A stretch of 64,000 nucleotides of DNA, from contig CAMIVR010000003.1 of NCBI GenBank assembly GCA_946402065.1, forward strand, positions 17,129-81,128, read 5' to 3'. The notes beneath the pieces were generated by a model that saw nothing but the letters and a program-made list of their open reading frames with translations, had not been told where the DNA came from and did no database searches. Shown piece by piece: positions 17,045-26,415 of this stretch. The translations under genes and the position numbers were made by a program. The number at the start of each line of letters is the position of its first letter. Positions within the stretch are counted from its first letter, which is position 1. The DNA comes from an uncultured Brevibacillus sp. Lineage in GTDB: Bacteria > Bacillota > Bacilli > Brevibacillales > Brevibacillaceae.

Positions 17045-18082
17045 ATGTCGAGGAAAATAAGTTTTTCCACTGCAATTAATGAAGCGATGAAATTGGCGAT
17101 GCGGCAGGATGAAAACGTCGTGTTGATGGGGGAGGATGTTGCCGGCGGAGCAGAAGTCGATCATTTGATGGATGATGAAGCCTGGGGCGGAGTGTTGGGC
17201 GTGACCAAGGGCCTGGTGCAGGAGTTTGGCCGCGACCGTGTCCTCGATACGCCGATTACGGAAGCCGGTTATGTAGGATGCGCCATGGCTGCGGCAGCCA
17301 CGGGTCTGCGACCGATCGCCGAGCTGATGTTTAACGATTTTATCGGCAGCTGTCTGGATCAGGTGATGAATCAGGGAGCGAAATTCCGCTATATGTTCGG
17401 AGGCAAAGCGCAAGTGCCGATTACGATCCGCACGATGCACGGAGCGGGTTTTCGTGCGGCCGCCCAGCACTCGCAAAGCCTGTACGCCATGTTCACGCAC
17501 ATTCCCGGCTTAAAAGTGGTCGTCCCATCCACACCGTATGAGGCCAAAGGACTGCTGCTGGCCGCGATTGCCGACAACGACCCGGTGATTTTCTTTGAAG
17601 ATAAGACGCTCTACAACATGACGGGAGAAGTTCCCGAGGGCTACTATACGATTCCGCTCGGGAAGGCGGACATCAAGCGGGAAGGTACTGATTTGACCAT
17701 TGTGGCTGTCGGCAAGCAGGTTCACACGGCACTGAAAGCGGCGGAAATGCTGGCGAAAAAAGGCATCGAAGCAGAAGTGGTCGATCCGCGCAGCCTGTCT
17801 CCTTTAGACGAAGAGACGATTCTTGCGTCGGTAGCGAAGACGAATCGTCTCATCGTCATCGACGAGGCCAATCCGCGCTGCAGCATTGCCACCGATATTG
17901 CCGCACTGGTCGCGGACAAAGGGTTTGACACCTTGGATGCGCCGATCAAACGGATTACGGCGCCGCATACGCCAGTCCCGTTCTCGCCTCCGCTCGAAGA
18001 TCTGTATTTGCCATCGCCGCAGAAAGTGCTTGAGGTCGTATCGGAATTAATTGGTGACGCTTCCATCATGGCTGTTTCCTAA
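17045..18082 (+). CDS. acoB: Acetoin dehydrogenase E1 beta
   Basis: This 345-residue transketolase-like E1 beta subunit (B. subtilis AcoB 342) pairs with AcoA to form the TPP-binding heterotetramer. It shows the family opening INEAMKLAM, the GEDVAGG loop, FGRDRVLDTPITE, and the C-terminal domain ending with RITAPHTPVPFSP. The start is ATG behind AAGGAGG. An 84-base gap with an 11-bp hairpin separates it from acoC. Confidence 0.94.
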   Translation: MSRKISFSTAINEAMKLAMRQDENVVLMGEDVAGGAEVDHLMDDEAWGGVLGVTKGLVQEFGRDRVLDTPITEAGYVGCAMAAAATGLRPIAELMFNDFIGSCLDQVMNQGAKFRYMFGGKAQVPITIRTMHGAGFRAAAQHSQSLYAMFTHIPGLKVVVPSTPYEAKGLLLAAIADNDPVIFFEDKTLYNMTGEVPEGYYTIPLGKADIKREGTDLTIVAVGKQVHTALKAAEMLAKKGIEAEVVDPRSLSPLDEETILASVAKTNRLIVIDEANPRCSIATDIAALVADKGFDTLDAPIKRITAPHTPVPFSPPLEDLYLPSPQKVLEVVSELIGDASIMAVS

Positions 18083-18087
18083 CCGTA

Positions 18088-18128
18088 GCGGGGGAGCTAT
18101 CGCGAAATTTGCGGCAAAGCTCCCTCGC
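18088..18128 (+). other. Intercistronic hairpin between acoB and acoC
   Basis: GCGGGGGAGCT (18088-18098) pairs with AGCTCCCTCGC (18118-18128) over 11 positions with one G-U pair. No T tract follows, so it is not a standard terminator. It may be an mRNA processing or stability element that sets E1 against E2/E3 levels. Confidence 0.6.
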
Positions 18129-18166
18129 CATTCACCCGGACAAAAGCAGGAAGAGGAGGAGAAGAC

Positions 18167-19414
18167 ATGGCAACAGAGATCATAATGCCCAAGCTGGGGA
18201 TGTCCATGGTGGAGGGAACCGTCGTCGCCTGGAAGAAGAAAATCGGCGATCCCGTCAAAAAGGGCGAAGGGGTTGTCGATATCAGTTCGGAAAAGATTGA
18301 AGCCGAGGTGGAAGCGCCGGCAGAAGGAACCTTGCTGGAAATAACGGTAGCGGAGGGAGAGGCAGTCCCCTACGGAACAGTCATCGGCTACATCGGGCTA
18401 TCTGGTGAGATGGTGCCAAAGGACGCCGTGACGATTGCCGCAGCAACGGCGAAAGAGGAAGCAGCTACAGCCGCTGCCGGCGTTACAGTAGCGGAGCCGA
18501 AGCCAGCCTCAGCCGTTCCTTCGCAAAACGAGTTGAAAATCTCACCGGTCGCGCGCAAAATCGCCGAGAAAGCGGGACTCGCCCTCGAACTGATTGCAGG
18601 CACAGGTCCGGGCGGACGGATCACCAAAGAGGATGTGGAAAAAGCACTGGCCGATCGGGACAATGAGGAACCAGAGCGTTCGGTTAAACCAGTAGATCAA
18701 AGCGAAGCCGCTGTCGCACAGAATTCGGTGGAACAGACTCCGGTTACCGGCATGAGAAAAGTGATTGCCACGCGGATGTTCGAAAGCTTGCAGCAAAGCG
18801 CACAGCTAACGCTCACGATGCAAGCAGATGTGACAGACCTGCTCGCTTTGCAAAGACAAATAGCGGATGACGTTTACAAACGCTATGAAAACAAACTGAC
18901 CGTGACCGATTTTATCGCGCGGGCAACCGTCCTTGCGCTCATGCGGCACAAGCAGATGAACAGCGCCTTTCTCGCAGACCGGATCGAGACGTATGGACAT
19001 GTTCACCTTGGCATTGCCGTGGCGCTTGAGAAGGGCTTGGTCGTACCGGTCATTGCCCATGCGGAGAAAGCGTCGCTTATCGAGCTCTCCAAAGCGATCA
19101 AATCGCTCGGTCAACGCGCGCGAAACAATCAGCTTGACAGCAATGAAATGAAAGGTTCTACGTTTACGATAACCAATCTCGGCGGGTACGGAGTGGAATA
19201 CTTTACCCCCGTGTTGAATCCTCCGGAGGCAGGAATCCTTGGCGTTGGCGCAATCAAGGAGCTTCCCGTCTACAAAGGAGCGGATATCATTCGCGCAAGC
19301 TTGCTGCCGCTCAGTTTGACCTTTGACCACAGGGTGTTGGACGGAGCGCCTGCGGCGGAATTTCTTGCGACGATCAAGCGCTACTTGGAGGAACCATACA
19401 GTTTATTGTTGTAG
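18167..19414 (+). CDS. acoC: Acetoin dehydrogenase E2 (dihydrolipoamide acetyltransferase)
   Basis: This 415-residue E2 core protein (B. subtilis AcoC 398) has one lipoyl domain (residues 1-78) with target Lys43 in SSEKIEAEVE. An Ala/Glu/Thr linker leads to a peripheral subunit-binding domain (about 124-160, ISPVARKIAEKAG), and a second linker leads to the catalytic domain (about 195-415), which ends with DHRVLDGAPAAEF holding the active-site His. It passes acetyl from E1 to CoA and gives reducing equivalents to AcoL. The start is ATG behind GAGGAGGAG. It is 16 bases ahead of acoL. Confidence 0.94.
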   Translation: MATEIIMPKLGMSMVEGTVVAWKKKIGDPVKKGEGVVDISSEKIEAEVEAPAEGTLLEITVAEGEAVPYGTVIGYIGLSGEMVPKDAVTIAAATAKEEAATAAAGVTVAEPKPASAVPSQNELKISPVARKIAEKAGLALELIAGTGPGGRITKEDVEKALADRDNEEPERSVKPVDQSEAAVAQNSVEQTPVTGMRKVIATRMFESLQQSAQLTLTMQADVTDLLALQRQIADDVYKRYENKLTVTDFIARATVLALMRHKQMNSAFLADRIETYGHVHLGIAVALEKGLVVPVIAHAEKASLIELSKAIKSLGQRARNNQLDSNEMKGSTFTITNLGGYGVEYFTPVLNPPEAGILGVGAIKELPVYKGADIIRASLLPLSLTFDHRVLDGAPAAEFLATIKRYLEEPYSLLL

Positions 19415-19429
19415 AGGAGGCAAACCGTC

Positions 19430-20809
19430 GTGGGTACAGTAGCTGTTATTGGCGGAGGACCGGCCGGTTATGTTGCGGCCATCACCGCAGCCCGGCAAGG
19501 CCAGCACGTGATCGTCATCGAACAATCCAAATTAGGCGGAACCTGCCTCAATGAAGGGTGTATGCCGACGAAGTCCTTGCTGGAGGGCGCGGAAACGTAT
19601 GAAAAGGTGATGCGCGCCGGCCACTTCGGCATCGACGTGGCGCAGAGCGGCGTCATGATCAATTGGCCGGGGATGCAAAAGTATAAAAACACGATCGTAA
19701 ACAAGCTTGTGCTCGGCGTTACCTATCTGATGAAAAAAAATCAGATCAAGGTAATCGAAGGAACAGCATCATTTTTAACGCAGCACCAATTGCTTGTCGA
19801 GACAGCGGACGGTCAGGAAACGATCACAGCGGACCGCTGCATTATTGCAGCGGGTGCCGAACCGATCGGCTTGCCGTTTGCCGACTTTGACGGGGAGTGG
19901 ATTATTCATAGCCGGCAAGCGATGTCGCTCCCTGCCATCCCATCGTCTTTGCTGATTGTCGGCGGAGGCGTGATCGGCTGTGAATTTGCCAGTATCTACA
20001 GCCGACTGGGGACAAAGGTAACGATGGTAGAGATGGCGGAACAGATTCTCCCCCAGGAGGATCCGGATATTGCTGCAGTACTGCATAAGCAGTTGGAAAA
20101 GTCAGGGGTAACCGTCTACACAGGGACGAGTGTAAAAGAGCTTGTCACCGAGCGGAAGCACGCCATTTTGCAAAAAAACGGAAACATTGCCCAGGTAAAC
20201 GCTGACTATGTACTCGTCTCGATTGGCCGCAGACCGCGAATTGCCGGGCTCGGGCTGGAGAGCATCGGCGTCAACCACAGCAAGCAGGGAATTCACGTTG
20301 ACGAGGGGATGCAAACGAATGTACCGCATGTTTATGCCTGCGGGGATGTCACAGGAGGGATTCAACTTGCCCACGTCGCTTTTCATGAAGGAGCGGTGGC
20401 GGCCAGCAATGCCTGCGGCATCGAGGCGAAGGTGGACTATCGGGCGGTCCCGCGCTGCATTTACACGTGGCCGGAGATAGCAGGGGTTGGATTGACGGAG
20501 AAGCAGGCCAGAGACAAATACGGCGACATACTGATTGGCGAGTTCCCTTTTTCGGCGAATGGCAAAGCGCTTATCGTCAACGAGCAAATCGGGAAAGTAA
20601 AGGTGATCGCTGAGCCGGAGTTTCACGAGATTGTCGGCATGTCGATCGTCGGTCCGAGGGCAACCGAGCTGATCGGTCAGGGAACGGTGATGCTGCATGC
20701 GGAAATGACCGTGGATGCCATGGCCGGATTCATCGCCGCCCACCCGACCTTGTCGGAAGCGATCCATGAAGCGCTTTTGAGCGCCATCGGAAACGCTCTG
20801 CACGTCTAG
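19430..20809 (+). CDS. acoL: Dihydrolipoyl dehydrogenase E3 of the aco complex
   Basis: This 459-residue FAD disulfide oxidoreductase (B. subtilis AcoL 458) has the FAD motif GGGPAGYVAA at the N-terminus. The redox disulfide is Cys39-Cys44 in CLNEGCMPTK, the NAD site is GGGVIGCEFASIY, and the C-terminal dimer domain has the catalytic His in AAHPTLSEAIHEAL. It reoxidises dihydrolipoamide on AcoC with NAD+. The start is GTG behind AGAGGAGG. It is the last intact gene of the cluster, followed by an SDR remnant. No terminator was seen directly after it. Confidence 0.95.
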   Translation: MGTVAVIGGGPAGYVAAITAARQGQHVIVIEQSKLGGTCLNEGCMPTKSLLEGAETYEKVMRAGHFGIDVAQSGVMINWPGMQKYKNTIVNKLVLGVTYLMKKNQIKVIEGTASFLTQHQLLVETADGQETITADRCIIAAGAEPIGLPFADFDGEWIIHSRQAMSLPAIPSSLLIVGGGVIGCEFASIYSRLGTKVTMVEMAEQILPQEDPDIAAVLHKQLEKSGVTVYTGTSVKELVTERKHAILQKNGNIAQVNADYVLVSIGRRPRIAGLGLESIGVNHSKQGIHVDEGMQTNVPHVYACGDVTGGIQLAHVAFHEGAVAASNACGIEAKVDYRAVPRCIYTWPEIAGVGLTEKQARDKYGDILIGEFPFSANGKALIVNEQIGKVKVIAEPEFHEIVGMSIVGPRATELIGQGTVMLHAEMTVDAMAGFIAAHPTLSEAIHEALLSAIGNALHV

Positions 20810-20848
20810 GGGAAAGGCACGGGATCTTTGGTTCCGTTTCCGTAATGT

Positions 20849-20967
20849 CCAGTCGTTCAGACAAGCCCCACTGAGACGCCGGAAGATGTTGCCTGTCTCG
20901 TTTCCTACCTTGCGTCGAGCGATGCGGATTACATGACAGGGCAGGCGATTAACACCAATCGATACGC
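20849..20967 (+). pseudogene. Remnant of a 2,3-butanediol/acetoin short-chain dehydrogenase
   Basis: One plus frame reads TPEDVACLVSYLASSDADYM followed by TGQAIN, the typical C-terminal end of SDR enzymes and very close to meso-2,3-butanediol dehydrogenases. There is no start, no Rossmann motif, no YxxxK and no final DGG; the frame runs on into the tepA leader. It is therefore a 3' fragment of a lost gene. Position directly after acoL suggests that the ancestral cluster also held an acetoin/butanediol reductase. Confidence 0.75.
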
Positions 20968-21033
20968 ATGGCAGGCGCATTTTTTTCCTTCAACGAACCA
21001 TACTATGTATGGACAGCGAAGGAGGTCATTCTT

Positions 21034-21828
21034 ATGCCCACATATAAAAATACCGATTCTCTATATCGGCGCCTATTGCAATCAGATCAACAGGAGCAAC
21101 CGCAAACTCCAGACCCGGCTATTCCGGAAGAGGAGGCTCTGACGGATGATCCTAAGAAACGCCTCTTGGATACGATCACACAGCTGGGGCAAACGAACGT
21201 TCCGCAGCTGGAAAGCAATATTTACTGTCTTTCGATCATCGGTCAGATAGAGGGGCATATTCAGCTTCCGCCGCAAAATAAAACGACGAAATACGAGCAT
21301 CTGATTCCTCAGCTTGTTGCAGCCGAACAGAACCATAAAATTGAAGGGATACTGGTCATCCTCAACACGGTCGGTGGAGACGTTGAGGCTGGGTTGGCCA
21401 TTGCCGAAATGGTCGCATCCATGTCCAAGCCTGTCGTTACGCTTGTCCTCGGCGGTGGCCACAGCATCGGCGTGCCGATTGCCGTTGCCGGCGACTATTC
21501 CTTTATTACAGAGACAGCGACGATGACCATCCATCCGATCCGACTGACCGGACTTGTCATCGGTGTCCCGCAGACCTTTGAATATATCGATAAAATGCAA
21601 GATCGGGTCGTACAATTCATTACCCGCCATTCGAAAATTACGGAACAGCAGTTTAAGGATTTGATGCTGCGGACCGGAGAGCTTAGCCGTGATATCGGGA
21701 CGAACGTCGTCGGCGCAGATGCTGTCAAGTTCGGGCTGATTAGCGAATTGGGCGGACTCGGCAAGGCGTTGAACAAATTGAACGAGCTGATTGAAAAGGC
21801 GCGTAATGAGGAGAAGATGCTGCAATGA
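21034..21828 (+). CDS. tepA: ClpP-like translocation-enhancing protein TepA
   Basis: This 264-residue protein of the ClpP/crotonase fold (B. subtilis TepA 245) carries [17 protein letters not shown] and [14 protein letters not shown], where the Ser of HSIG matches the nucleophile position. In B. subtilis TepA is tied to protein secretion and, in later work, to degradation of SASP-like proteins in spores. The N-terminal 50 residues are acidic and variable. Start ATG 21034 is preceded by GGAGGT 7 bases upstream; the longer frame reaches into the SDR remnant. Its stop overlaps the ylzJ start (ATGA). Confidence 0.9.
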   Translation: MPTYKNTDSLYRRLLQSDQQEQPQTPDPAIPEEEALTDDPKKRLLDTITQLGQTNVPQLESNIYCLSIIGQIEGHIQLPPQNKTTKYEHLIPQLVAAEQNHKIEGILVILNTVGGDVEAGLAIAEMVASMSKPVVTLVLGGGHSIGVPIAVAGDYSFITETATMTIHPIRLTGLVIGVPQTFEYIDKMQDRVVQFITRHSKITEQQFKDLMLRTGELSRDIGTNVVGADAVKFGLISELGGLGKALNKLNELIEKARNEEKMLQ

Positions 21829-22058
21829 TCATGTACACGACGATCCCGCTGGAATACATCTTCGAAAACATGGAGCAGGTCGAGAATCAGGTCGTGAAGG
21901 AATTGAACTTTGGCGGAATCACGATGATGGTAGAACAGACAGGGGCGTTTGAAGGGAAGATCATTCGTCTGATCAGCCCCAACCCACAGGACTACCTCAA
22001 TCCTCGCTACGCTCCCGGGCAAAAAATTTATTTTCGGCCGGAATTATCGCAGCAATAA
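21825..22058 (+). CDS. ylzJ: YlzJ-like protein
   Basis: This 77-residue protein, [18 protein letters not shown] onward, matches the YlzJ family found between tepA and spoIIIE in bacilli. The start overlaps the tepA stop by four bases, so translation is coupled. The family has no known function; its fixed link with tepA suggests a shared role. A strong terminator follows. Confidence 0.85.
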   Translation: MIMYTTIPLEYIFENMEQVENQVVKELNFGGITMMVEQTGAFEGKIIRLISPNPQDYLNPRYAPGQKIYFRPELSQQ

Positions 22059-22083
22059 GATCATGTTTCACTGTGACCGATAG

Positions 22084-22129
22084 AAAAAGACATTCTCGCA
22101 GATTTCACGAGGCGAGTTTGTCTTTTTTT
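22084..22129 (+). terminator. Intrinsic terminator of tepA-ylzJ
   Basis: AAAAAGACA-TT-CTCGC pairs with GCGAG-TT-TGTCTTTTT; only the TT/TT positions mismatch. The T run continues to seven. Confidence 0.9.
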
Positions 22130-22223
22130 GGTTGTATGGCCACATCTTGCGGGCGCTCAACGATTTTTCCGCATTTCGACGCGAATTGTCGCAATGATTT
22201 CCTGTATTTCTGCTATTTTCCTG

Positions 22224-22232
22224 TGGTATACT
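22224..22232 (+). promoter_or_regulatory. Extended -10 promoter of spoIIIE with 5' hairpin
   Basis: TGGTATACT is an extended -10. The predicted transcript begins near 22239. Immediately after comes GCAGCCG (22244-22250) with CGGCTGC (22259-22265), an 8-base loop and CTTTTC, so the leader starts with a 7-bp hairpin that could stabilise or attenuate the message. Confidence 0.55.
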
Positions 22233-22297
22233 AAAACCATGATGCAGCCGTGTGTACTCGGCTGCCTTTTCATTCTAGCTCGCCAAGGAGGCATGCC

Positions 22298-24667
22298 ATG
22301 AGTAGAAGAACAAAAAGCCCGCCCCCACCCGCATGGCCCTCTATACTGAAGGTGGAGTTAATCGGACTTGTCATCATCGCATTATCCCTGATTGGATTGC
22401 TGGAAAGCGGCTGGATAGGCAAACACGTCCTTGCTTTTGTCTTCCGTTTCCTTGCCGGCACGTGGGATTTTGTCATTCCCCTACTGCTTATAGGTATTGC
22501 CGTGTATATGATGTTTACACGCAAAATGCCGCGCTTGAATGCGCAAATTTTCGGTTGCCTGCTGATTTTCCTGGCGATTTTGACCTGGGATCACCTCTTG
22601 TTGTACAAGCTGTTGACAGCAGACGGCAAATTTGCCGATCAGAGCATGCTTCGCGTCACCTGGGACCGCTTGTGGCTTGACCAAAGCCAAAAGGTATCGA
22701 CGACTGGCGTAGCCGGCGGTATGGTCGGAGCGATCTTTTTTACCATTTGCCACGGTTTGCTCGGTCTGGTAGGTACAGGACTTATCATCGTCTTGTTGTT
22801 CCTCGTCGGGATCATGTTTGTGTTTCGTCTGTCGTACGTGGATATCATTTTGTACATAAAAGGGAAGTCAAGCCAGCTGTACTCGAAGACAAAAGCGTCG
22901 GTCAAAGAAACGGTGCAGCTCTTGCAGGAAGAGGGCGAGAAGCGAAAGCAAAAGCAGGCGCAAGCCGCAGAAGTCCGCGGTCAAGCCGATTCCGATCCTG
23001 CCGACCTGGTCGAAGCCGTGCCTGTCGCTGCATGGAACGAGCCGACAGGCGAGACAGGGCAGCAAGAAGAGGAGTCGCCGGTCGTTCCGGTCATTCGCGA
23101 CTTCGCCGAGCAGCTCCAGACAGAATTCGCCGAAGATCATCCCAAGCCAAGCCGCAAAGAGCCAGATAACAGCAGTTCTTTTGAAAGTGACGAGGCGATG
23201 TTTGGCGACGTTGAAAAAAGTGATGTGGATAACGCTTTTCCATACGTCATTCCCAGTCTGCAAATGCTCTCGCGACCGCGGGCACACGCTTCCGGCAAGG
23301 AGGTCGATCATACCTCGAATGCGGCCAAGCTGGTTCAGACTTTGAAGAGCTTCGGTGTACAAGCTGTCGTCTCCGAGGTCCATCGCGGCCCGGCTGTGAC
23401 GCGCTACGAGGTTCAGCCGGCGACCGGTGTAAAAGTAAGCCGCATCGTCAGTTTGACGGACGATCTGGCACTTGCACTGGCAGCCAAGGATATTCGGATT
23501 GAAGCGCCAATCCCGGGCAAATCGGCGATCGGCATTGAAGTTCCCAATGCGGAGATAGCGGTCGTTTCACTCAGAGAAGTTCTCGAGTCATCGAAATATC
23601 AGGACGCTTCGGCGAAATTGACGGTGGCGCTGGGCAGAGATATTTCCGGCGAACCGATCCTTGCCGATCTCGCCAAAATGCCCCATCTGCTCGTCGCTGG
23701 CGCTACCGGGAGCGGAAAGTCGGTCTGTATCAACGGTTTGATCATGAGCATTTTGTTTAAAGCGACCCCTGATGAGGTCAAGCTGATGATGATTGACCCG
23801 AAAATGGTTGAATTAAATGTGTACAACGGCATCCCCCACTTGCTCGCGCCTGTTGTGACTGATCCGCGCAGGGCGTCGGTCGCTTTGAAAAAAGTCGTCT
23901 CGGAAATGGAGCGGCGCTATAATCTGTTTGCGAAAAACGGCAGCAGAAACATTGAGATGTACAACCAATGGGCACGCGAGCAGCGTTCGTCCGGCGTTAC
24001 GAAGGCATCTGAATTGCCCTACATCGTCGTCATCGTCGACGAGTTGGCCGACTTGATGATGGTCGCACCGGGCGAAGTGGAGGATGCGATTTGCCGCTTG
24101 GCGCAGATGGCCAGGGCAGCCGGTATCCATTTGATCATCGCCACCCAGAGACCGTCTGTCGACGTCATTACCGGTGTCATCAAGGCCAACATTCCATCGC
24201 GGATTGCTTTTGGCGTATCGTCGATGGCAGATTCCCGCACGATCCTGGATATGGGCGGAGCCGAAAAGCTGCTGGGACGGGGCGATATGCTATTTCTGCC
24301 GATGGGAGCGTCAAAGCCGACTCGCGTTCAGGGGGCCTTTGTCTCCGATAAGGAAGTGGAAGAAGTCGTACACTTCGTCAAGGAGCAGCAGGAAGTGACG
24401 TACCAAGCCGAAATGATTCCCGAAGACGTTCAGGAAGAAGCGAAGCCTGCTGTCGATGACGAGCTGTTTGATCAGGCTGTACAAATCGTGGCCGAGGCCC
24501 AGACAGCGTCAGCGTCTCTGTTGCAGCGACGCTTGCGGATCGGTTATACCCGTGCAGCCCGGTTGATTGACATTATGGAATCGCAAGGAATTGTCGGTCC
24601 GTATGAAGGCAGCAAGCCGCGAGAGGTGAGAATCCCTCGTCCGGCAACAGAGACAATCAGTTCATGA
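22298..24667 (+). CDS. spoIIIE: DNA translocase SpoIIIE/FtsK
   Basis: This 789-residue protein (B. subtilis SpoIIIE 787) has an N-terminal membrane domain with about four helices (residues 20-175), an acidic linker with many Gln/Glu, and the FtsK motor. Walker A is GATGSGKS at about 468-475, and Walker B follows ([12 protein letters not shown]). The C-terminal winged-helix gamma domain (about 720-780) reads SRS-type DNA sequences. It pumps the chromosome into the forespore and clears septal DNA. Start ATG 22298 is 5 bases after AAGGAGGC; the upstream GTG extension covers the leader hairpin and has no ribosome site. The position after ylzJ matches B. subtilis spoIIIE rather than sftA. Confidence 0.95.
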   Translation: MSRRTKSPPPPAWPSILKVELIGLVIIALSLIGLLESGWIGKHVLAFVFRFLAGTWDFVIPLLLIGIAVYMMFTRKMPRLNAQIFGCLLIFLAILTWDHLLLYKLLTADGKFADQSMLRVTWDRLWLDQSQKVSTTGVAGGMVGAIFFTICHGLLGLVGTGLIIVLLFLVGIMFVFRLSYVDIILYIKGKSSQLYSKTKASVKETVQLLQEEGEKRKQKQAQAAEVRGQADSDPADLVEAVPVAAWNEPTGETGQQEEESPVVPVIRDFAEQLQTEFAEDHPKPSRKEPDNSSSFESDEAMFGDVEKSDVDNAFPYVIPSLQMLSRPRAHASGKEVDHTSNAAKLVQTLKSFGVQAVVSEVHRGPAVTRYEVQPATGVKVSRIVSLTDDLALALAAKDIRIEAPIPGKSAIGIEVPNAEIAVVSLREVLESSKYQDASAKLTVALGRDISGEPILADLAKMPHLLVAGATGSGKSVCINGLIMSILFKATPDEVKLMMIDPKMVELNVYNGIPHLLAPVVTDPRRASVALKKVVSEMERRYNLFAKNGSRNIEMYNQWAREQRSSGVTKASELPYIVVIVDELADLMMVAPGEVEDAICRLAQMARAAGIHLIIATQRPSVDVITGVIKANIPSRIAFGVSSMADSRTILDMGGAEKLLGRGDMLFLPMGASKPTRVQGAFVSDKEVEEVVHFVKEQQEVTYQAEMIPEDVQEEAKPAVDDELFDQAVQIVAEAQTASASLLQRRLRIGYTRAARLIDIMESQGIVGPYEGSKPREVRIPRPATETISS

Positions 24668-24931
24668 TCCGACTTCAGCTCATCATGGCTCACGCTGTAC
24701 GATTTATTTATTGTCGAGCAGTATGTCCGTGGTGAGCTTATTTCGGTTGCCGCTAATGAATGATTGCCTTCTTACAGGGAAAAGTAAAGGAACAAGAACG
24801 TTGAATGAAAACAGTTTACCGATTAAATAAAATAGAGTATGCTCTTAGTAGGCTTTTCCTGCCAGTTGGAATTACTGCCAGTAACCTCCACTGCCAAGCT
24901 GCTCGAATTCGTAAATGCCCAAAAATTCGTC
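24668..24931 (+). other. Intergenic, no feature identified
   Basis: This stretch after spoIIIE has no frame with a ribosome site and no clean terminator hairpin. It is AT-richer than the genes around it. A promoter for the following lipoprotein gene lies at its right end. Confidence 0.5.
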
Positions 24932-24961
24932 TTGCAAAAATCTTGAATGGTAGGGTAAAAT
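24932..24961 (+). promoter_or_regulatory. Promoter of the nucleoside transporter operon
   Basis: TTGCAA (24932-24937), 18 bases and TAAAAT (24956-24961). The leader to the lipoprotein start would be about 165 bases long and includes the palindrome CGAACGTTCG (24991-25000). I saw no known riboswitch fold in it. Confidence 0.55.
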
Positions 24962-25131
24962 TTCTACGGGCATGAGGAAATGTCAAAAGGCGAACGTTCG
25001 TCACCAGGTATCAGTATGACAAAGCGATGGTGATCGTTTTGTTCACGGCCGCTTGCGGTCACGTTTATTTTTGGGAAAGCGCTTTTTTAGCTGCTTTTCA
25101 CAGAAAAACATTATTATGGGGGTATCAGAGG

Positions 25132-26166
25132 ATGAAGAAATTAGTAACGGTTCTCTCTGTTGCGGCTCTCAGCGCATCATTGCTGCTAGCTGGCTGTGGC
25201 GGGAAGACCAATGAGCAAACACCTGCTGCCGGTGGAGAAGCGGGCGGCCAAAAAGCTACGGGAAAAGTCGGGATGGTTACTGACATCGGCGGCGTACATG
25301 ACAACTCTTTCAACCAGAGTGCATGGGAAGGTCTGGAAAAGCTGAACAAGGATACAGGCGTAGAGCATAAGTATCTGGAGAGCAAAAGCGATGCAGACTA
25401 CATTCCGAACCTGAACAAGTTTGTCAAAGACAAATGGGATTTGACATGGGGTATCGGTTACTTGATGGGCGACCACGTGAAAAAGGTAGCAGATGAAAAC
25501 AAAGATGCCAAACTCGCGATCATCGATGCCGAGGTACAAGCACCTAACGTTGAATCCGTTCTTTTTAAAGAACACGAAGGTTCTTTCCTCGTAGGTGTTG
25601 TTGCTGCATCGATGACGAAATCGAATAAAATCGGCTTCGTCGGCGGTGTAAACATTCCGGTTATCAATCGTTTTGAAAAGGGTTTCGTTGCTGGTGTGAA
25701 AGCTGTGAAGCCTGATGCAGAAGTAATGGTTGCATACACAGGAGCATTCGACAAGCCGGATGCTGGTAAAGCGACTGCATCGCAAATGTACGGCCAGGGC
25801 GCTGACATCATCTTCCACGCTGCCGGTGCTACCGGTGACGGTGTATTTAATGAAGCGAAAGACCGTAAAGCCAAAGGCGAAAACGTATGGGTAATCGGTG
25901 TGGATAAAGACCAATCGCTCAAATTCGGCAAGGACATCACTTTGACATCCATGATGAAACGCGTTGATGAAGCGGTTTATCGCGTATCGAAAGATGTGCT
26001 GGACGGCAAGTTTGAAGGCGGAAAAATCGTCTGGCTCGGTCTTGCTGAAAACGGTGTAGGTCTCCCTGAAACATCGAAAGACACCGTTCCTGAGGATGTC
26101 CTGAAGAAGGTAGAAGAATACAAAGAAAAAATCGTTAAAGGTGAAATCACTGTTCCAGACAAATAA
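25132..26166 (+). CDS. BMP family nucleoside-binding lipoprotein
   Basis: This 344-residue lipoprotein has signal residues 1-21 and lipobox LAGC (Cys22), then a Gly/Glu-rich spacer and a BmpA/PnrA/Med domain. Typical segments are VGMVTDIGGVHDNSFNQSAW, GFVGG and IGVDKDQ. It binds purine or pyrimidine nucleosides outside the membrane for the ABC importer encoded next. Start ATG 25132 gives the proper signal peptide; the longer frame adds a spurious N-terminus. An intrinsic terminator follows, so the binding protein is probably made in excess of the downstream ATPase and permeases. Confidence 0.93.
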   Translation: MKKLVTVLSVAALSASLLLAGCGGKTNEQTPAAGGEAGGQKATGKVGMVTDIGGVHDNSFNQSAWEGLEKLNKDTGVEHKYLESKSDADYIPNLNKFVKDKWDLTWGIGYLMGDHVKKVADENKDAKLAIIDAEVQAPNVESVLFKEHEGSFLVGVVAASMTKSNKIGFVGGVNIPVINRFEKGFVAGVKAVKPDAEVMVAYTGAFDKPDAGKATASQMYGQGADIIFHAAGATGDGVFNEAKDRKAKGENVWVIGVDKDQSLKFGKDITLTSMMKRVDEAVYRVSKDVLDGKFEGGKIVWLGLAENGVGLPETSKDTVPEDVLKKVEEYKEKIVKGEITVPDK

Positions 26167-26185
26167 GCAACGGGAAGCGAACAGA

Positions 26186-26215
26186 CAAGGCTAGTTCGAG
26201 TGACTAGCCTTGTTT
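26186..26215 (+). terminator. Terminator between binding protein and ABC genes
   Basis: CAAGGCTAGT pairs with ACTAGCCTTG, followed by TTTT. Read-through would supply the three downstream genes. A second AT-rich hairpin, GAAAAACG/CGTTTTTC (26370-26391), lies just before the next start. Confidence 0.85.
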
Positions 26216-26415
26216 TCCCTTTATCTTTCGATACGTCGCGATTAGACGGACGACTAACCCCGATCTTCCAAGAGCAGTCAATCATTAGATACATACGCGC
26301 TTCGCAAGTCGGCCCTTCTCGCTTGTATTTCCAATCGATTCGATGACAAACATGGTATCCAAGCCTCAAGAAAAACGCTGGTTCGTTTTTCATAAAAGTA
26401 ACGGGGTGAACATTC

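Noticed and set aside
24816..25004. 62-codon minus frame upstream of the BMP lipoprotein
   Set aside because: It has no ribosome site and covers the probable promoter of the plus-strand operon.
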